A DNA stretch of 38,151 nucleotides from Thermoanaerobaculia bacterium (GTDB taxonomy: Bacteria; Acidobacteriota; Thermoanaerobaculia; Multivoradales; JAHZIX01), in the NCBI GenBank assembly GCA_027069135.1, contig JALXFE010000533.1, positions 1 through 38,151 of the forward strand. Direction: 5' to 3'. The notes beneath the pieces are model-generated. The model was not told where the DNA came from, ran no database searches, and worked only from the letters and a program-made list of their open reading frames with translations. The translations under genes were made by a program, and so were the position numbers. Positions 35,008 through 38,151 of this stretch are shown in pieces. Numbering within the stretch: position 1 is the stretch's first letter; each line of letters starts with the position of its first letter.

Positions 35008-36222
35008 ATGTATACCGGCGGCATTAGTCAATCCGGTGCGATCAGCACCGACCAGTCGTTTCGTGACCTGGGCCTTGATCCGGCGGTGGTGCGCACTGTG
35101 GAGCGTGAAGGCTTCGAGCACCCGACCCAGATCCAAGCCCTCACCATCCCCCTGGCCCTCGAAGGCAAAGATGTCATCGGGCTGGCCCAGACCGGTTCCG
35201 GCAAGACGGCGGCCTTCGTGCTGCCCATGGCGGAGCTGATTCCCTTGGAGCAAGGAGTGCGCGGGCTGATCCTCTGCCCGACCCGAGAGATCGCCCTCCA
35301 GACCAAGGCGTTTCTAGACCTCTTCTACCAAGACATAGGCCTTCTCACCGCTTGCCTGATCGGCGGCGTCAAGATGGGCCCCCAGATCAGCCAGCTGCGC
35401 CGCGGGCCCGACATCATCGTCGCCACCCCGGGCCGGCTCTTCGACCATATGGAGCGGCGCAACGTCTCCGTAAGCGAAGTGAATTTCCTCGTCCTGGACG
35501 AGGCTGATCACATGTTGGATCTCGGTTTCCTGCCCCAGATCCGGCGCATCCTGGCGTCGGTTCCCAAGGAGCGCCAGACCTTCATGTTCTCGGCGACGAT
35601 GCCCGGACCGGTAGAGCGCCTGGCTCAGCAATTCATGATGGATCCGGAGCGCGTGGACGTGCTCCCGGACGGCAGAGCTGCCGAAGGGCTCCATCACCGG
35701 ATTTTCATGGTGGACCCGGAACAAAAAGTGGAGGCCTTAAAGAAGCTTCTGCGCGAGGAAACCGGTAGCACTTTGATTTTTATTCGTCGAAAGATCGACG
35801 CGGAATGGGCGTGTAAGCAGTTGGAGCCAGACGGTTTCAAAGTCGAGCGGATCCACTCCAATCTCTCCCAGAGCCAACGGGTGGCAGCCCTCCAGGGGTT
35901 GAGGAAAGGCAGCCACCGAATCTTGGTGGCGACGGACATCGCGGCCCGGGGTATCGACATCCCGGCAATCGAACACATCATCAACTTCACTCTGCCGGAG
36001 AGAGTCGAAGATTACATCCACCGGGCCGGCCGCACCGCGCGCGGCGACGCCTCCGGATTGGTGTCCTCCATCTGCACCTGGCAGGATGGAGAAAAGATTC
36101 GAGAGATTGAAAAGATTCTCGGCAAGGAAGTTCCCCGAGCCAAGCTGGAGGGTATCGAGCCCTACGTCGAGCGAAAAAAGACCATCCGTGGTCGTCGGCG
36201 GGTCCGGCGGCGCCTCCTCTAG
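35008..36222 (+). CDS. DEAD-box ATP-dependent RNA helicase (RhlE/DeaD group)
   Basis: The 404-residue product has every core helicase motif. The Q-motif region is FEHPTQIQ, motif I is AQTGSGKT (60-67), Ia PTRE (91-94), Ib TPGR, II DEAD (164-167), III SAT (195-197) and VI HRAGRTAR (338-345). It ends in a short basic tail (RGRRRVRRRLL) that may bind RNA. There is no long accessory domain such as the DbpA or CsdA C-terminus, so the closest general class is RhlE-like. Such proteins remodel RNA in ribosome assembly, mRNA decay and cold adaptation. The candidate -10 only eight bases before the ATG suggests leaderless translation. Confidence 0.93.
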   Translation: MYTGGISQSGAISTDQSFRDLGLDPAVVRTVEREGFEHPTQIQALTIPLALEGKDVIGLAQTGSGKTAAFVLPMAELIPLEQGVRGLILCPTREIALQTKAFLDLFYQDIGLLTACLIGGVKMGPQISQLRRGPDIIVATPGRLFDHMERRNVSVSEVNFLVLDEADHMLDLGFLPQIRRILASVPKERQTFMFSATMPGPVERLAQQFMMDPERVDVLPDGRAAEGLHHRIFMVDPEQKVEALKKLLREETGSTLIFIRRKIDAEWACKQLEPDGFKVERIHSNLSQSQRVAALQGLRKGSHRILVATDIAARGIDIPAIEHIINFTLPERVEDYIHRAGRTARGDASGLVSSICTWQDGEKIREIEKILGKEVPRAKLEGIEPYVERKKTIRGRRRVRRRLL

Positions 36223-36254
36223 GCACTCCCAGAGCCACCCTCGCAGAAGAAAAA

Positions 36255-36716
36255 ATGGCTCACGCTTCTCCAGATCTGGTCATCAAGCCCTTCCCTGAGC
36301 TCACCGTGCATGAGTTGTACGAAGTGCTCAAGCTACGGATCGACGTATTCGTTCTCGAGCAGCGTTGCCTCTATCCGGAGATCGACGGCAAGGACCCGGA
36401 GGCGGTGCATGTATTGGCCCGCCAGGGGAAAGAGCTCGTAGCCTACGGTAGGTGGTACCCCTCCGGGGATCGGGTGGTACTCGGGCGGATCGCCACGGCG
36501 GCCCGGGGCCGTGGGCGGGGATGGGGGAAGGCGGTGGTGGCCGGCGCCCTCCGGGCCATCGGGCCCAAAGATGTCGAGGTGAATGCTCAGACCTACCTGG
36601 AGGAGTTCTATAGGAACTTCGGATTCATCCCCCAAGGGGAGCCGGTCGTCGAGGACGGGATTCCCCACATTCGGATGTTGCGACAGAAAAATCACCCTCT
36701 CAACCCGGTTAGCTAG
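36255..36716 (+). CDS. ElaA-like GNAT acetyltransferase
   Basis: The 153-residue product matches the ElaA branch of GNAT N-acyltransferases. It has ELYEVLKLRIDVFVLEQ, then RCLYPEIDGKDPEAVHVLA, the family's typical Cys-x-Tyr-x-Glu-x-Asp-Gly-x-Asp pattern. The acetyl-CoA loop is VLGRIATAARGRGRGWGKAVV. The end is YRNFGFIPQGEPVVEDGIPHIRM. The acceptor substrate of ElaA proteins is not established. It starts 32 bp after the helicase stop on the same strand and may be co-transcribed. The ribosome site is weak (GAAGAAAAA). Confidence 0.88.
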   Translation: MAHASPDLVIKPFPELTVHELYEVLKLRIDVFVLEQRCLYPEIDGKDPEAVHVLARQGKELVAYGRWYPSGDRVVLGRIATAARGRGRGWGKAVVAGALRAIGPKDVEVNAQTYLEEFYRNFGFIPQGEPVVEDGIPHIRMLRQKNHPLNPVS

Positions 36717-36727
36717 CCCGTGCCTTC

Positions 36728-36733
36728 TATACT
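36728..36733 (+). promoter_or_regulatory. Candidate -10 box before the histidine kinase gene
   Basis: TATACT lies just after the acetyltransferase stop and about 85 bp before the kinase ATG. It is the same hexamer as before the DEAD-box gene, in a similar TTC-rich context, with no consensus -35. It would leave a leader of about 80 nt. Confidence 0.35.
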
Positions 36734-36818
36734 TCCAGAGTCACACCGGACCCCTATGCGAGATTCGTAGCTCTTAGCTTTCGTGGCGCAGCCATCTCGC
36801 TGCATATGGATCGAGGCC

Positions 36819-38151
36819 ATGGACGAAACTTTCCGCAGATTGATCGAGGAGCCTTCCAGCTCTCCGGAGGCTCTGGAGCGCAAAGAGGCCCGGCTGATCT
36901 TCCTGCATACCCGACAGATCCCGTCGCTGCGGATCATCGGGTTCCTCCTCATGGGATTGGGAGTCCTGCTCCACAATCAATTCATTCTCGGGGATCTGTC
37001 CTGGCCCGGGTTTTGGAAATACCTGCTCCTCAGCCTGGCCTACGCGGGGCTCTCTTGGATCATCCTCTGGCGTTTCTACAGGCCCCGGGATCGCTTCGAT
37101 CTGGCGTTTCTCTTCTTGACGCTGGACATCCTGCCTCTGATCTCGGCGGTGTATCTCTCCGGGGCGGAACGCAGCTGGCTCTTCTTCATTCTCTTGGCGC
37201 GGGTCGCGGATCAGACGACGGCGGGTTTCCGTCGGGCTCTTTTCTTCGCCCATCTCGTACCCCTGAGCTACGCCGGGATGCTTCTCTACGTCGTTTTTGT
37301 CGACGGTCGAGCCGTCTCCTGGGGCTTTGCCGTGGCGATGCTCATCTTCCTCTACGGCTGCGGGGGGTACCTTGTGCTCACCGCAAAGCCCAACGACCGC
37401 CGCCGCCGCCGGGCTGCAGAGGCCGTCACGATCGGTCGTGAGCTGATCGCTCAATTGCGCGAGAAATCCGAGGAGTTGCTCAACGCCAAGGCCCGAGCCG
37501 AAGCCGCCAACGAGGCCAAGAGTCGCTTCCTCAACAACGCCAGCCACGAGCTGCGCACCCCCTTGAATGCGGTGCTGGGGCTTTTGGAAATACTCCGTAG
37601 CTCGAAGCTCTCTTCAGAACAGGAAGAAGCTGTGAGCGAGGCCCAGGCCGGTGCCGAGCACCTCCTGGGAACCCTCGACGACATCATCGATTACTCGGCT
37701 CTCGAAGGGGCCGAGACCACGCCCGCTCCAACTCTCGAGACCACCCGAGTCGAAGTGCGGCAACTGGTGGACAGCGCGGTGAAATGGGCTCGTGAAGCCG
37801 CCGAGGACAAGGGCCTCGAGATCTCCTCACGGATCGACCCCGGGACGCCCCAAAGCTTCTTCTCCGATCCTCGGAAGCTTCGCCGCATCCTCGGACACCT
37901 CCTGACCAACGCCCTGAAATTCTCAGATTCCGGAACGATCCGGGTCACGGTTCGCCGCCAGGGGGACACGGCGTTGCGCTTCGAAGTCCGGGATTCGGGA
38001 GCGGGGGTTCCCGCCGAAGAGCGAGCCCATATCTTTCAGCCGTTCACTCAGCTCGACGCTTCCGCCGAACGCCGACACCACGGCACCGGTCTCGGCCTGG
38101 CCCTGTGTCGCGTTCTGGTGAAGCGCATGGGCGGGGAGGTCGGGGTGGAGG
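36819..38151 (+). CDS. Membrane sensor histidine kinase, 3' end cut by window edge
   Basis: From the ATG at 36819 the frame stays open to the right edge (444 codons). The N-terminus is a six-helix membrane sensor (about residues 35-195) of no named family that I recognise. A charged coiled region follows, with AEAANEAKSRFL. The HisKA dimerisation domain has the phospho-acceptor His243 in NNASHELRTPLN. The HATPase domain has LTNALKFSDSG (N box), RDSGAGVP (G1) and GTGLGLALC (G2). The AEAANEAKSRFLNN lead-in is usual in hybrid kinases, so a receiver may follow beyond the edge. The start is not certain: a GTG at 36783 is also in frame, and neither has a good ribosome site. Confidence 0.88.
   Translation, partial: MDETFRRLIEEPSSSPEALERKEARLIFLHTRQIPSLRIIGFLLMGLGVLLHNQFILGDLSWPGFWKYLLLSLAYAGLSWIILWRFYRPRDRFDLAFLFLTLDILPLISAVYLSGAERSWLFFILLARVADQTTAGFRRALFFAHLVPLSYAGMLLYVVFVDGRAVSWGFAVAMLIFLYGCGGYLVLTAKPNDRRRRRAAEAVTIGRELIAQLREKSEELLNAKARAEAANEAKSRFLNNASHELRTPLNAVLGLLEILRSSKLSSEQEEAVSEAQAGAEHLLGTLDDIIDYSALEGAETTPAPTLETTRVEVRQLVDSAVKWAREAAEDKGLEISSRIDPGTPQSFFSDPRKLRRILGHLLTNALKFSDSGTIRVTVRRQGDTALRFEVRDSGAGVPAEERAHIFQPFTQLDASAERRHHGTGLGLALCRVLVKRMGGEVGVE

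Noticed and set aside
36774-37547. Minus-strand open frame opposite the histidine kinase
   Set aside because: Glu/Pro/Gln-rich antisense of the six-helix sensor; the plus frame has all kinase motifs.

Overview
The window is a GC-rich stretch of bacterial chromosome that is mostly housekeeping. It carries a meso-diaminopimelate-type MurE, a SurA-like periplasmic chaperone, lipoprotein signals, and a secreted hydrolase whose C-terminal domain I associate from memory with Acidobacteriota (Thermoanaerobaculia-like) genomes. I therefore infer a Gram-negative acidobacterium. This is a judgement from gene content; there is no rRNA gene to confirm it.

Layout. Positions 1-22005 lie almost entirely on the minus strand. 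Read in the direction of transcription they run mfd, a PpiC lipoprotein, a SurA-like chaperone, a 229-bp regulatory gap, then a compact dcw cluster: mraZ, rsmH, ftsL, ftsI, murE, murF, mraY, murD, ftsW, murG, murC, ftsQ, ftsA, ftsZ. The cluster is followed by the start of a response-regulator gene cut by the left edge. The dcw genes overlap or nearly abut (many ATGA or GTGA junctions), so one translationally coupled unit is likely. murB and ddl, which often sit between murC and ftsQ, are absent. A plus-strand cation/proton antiporter diverges from mfd and converges on a minus-strand eno-ftsB pair. FtsB, encoded there, is the partner of the FtsL and FtsQ encoded in the dcw cluster.

From 25.3 to 29.6 kb the content becomes more accessory: a secreted alpha/beta hydrolase with a lineage-type C-terminal domain, a divergent radical SAM-SPASM/methyltransferase fusion, the 3' remnant of a REP-associated tyrosine transposase, and an initiator tRNA with a near-consensus promoter and an intrinsic terminator. 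From 29.7 to 34.9 kb there is a minus-strand import operon (binding lipoprotein, ATPase, fused double permease) ending in an MFS exporter. A DEAD-box RNA helicase, an ElaA-like acetyltransferase and a membrane histidine kinase cut by the right edge complete the window on the plus strand.

Expression signals fall into two styles. Many genes have a clear Shine-Dalgarno site, three of them in front of TTG starts (murF, the SurA-like gene, the ABC ATPase). Three others (mfd, the radical SAM fusion, the helicase) have no Shine-Dalgarno and a -10-like hexamer 8-9 bp before ATG, which suggests leaderless mRNAs. I found no CRISPR array, prophage, rRNA or clear defence system. The least ordinary items are the radical SAM-methyltransferase fusion with its two poly-G tracts and the helically phased GTGG array in front of mraZ.
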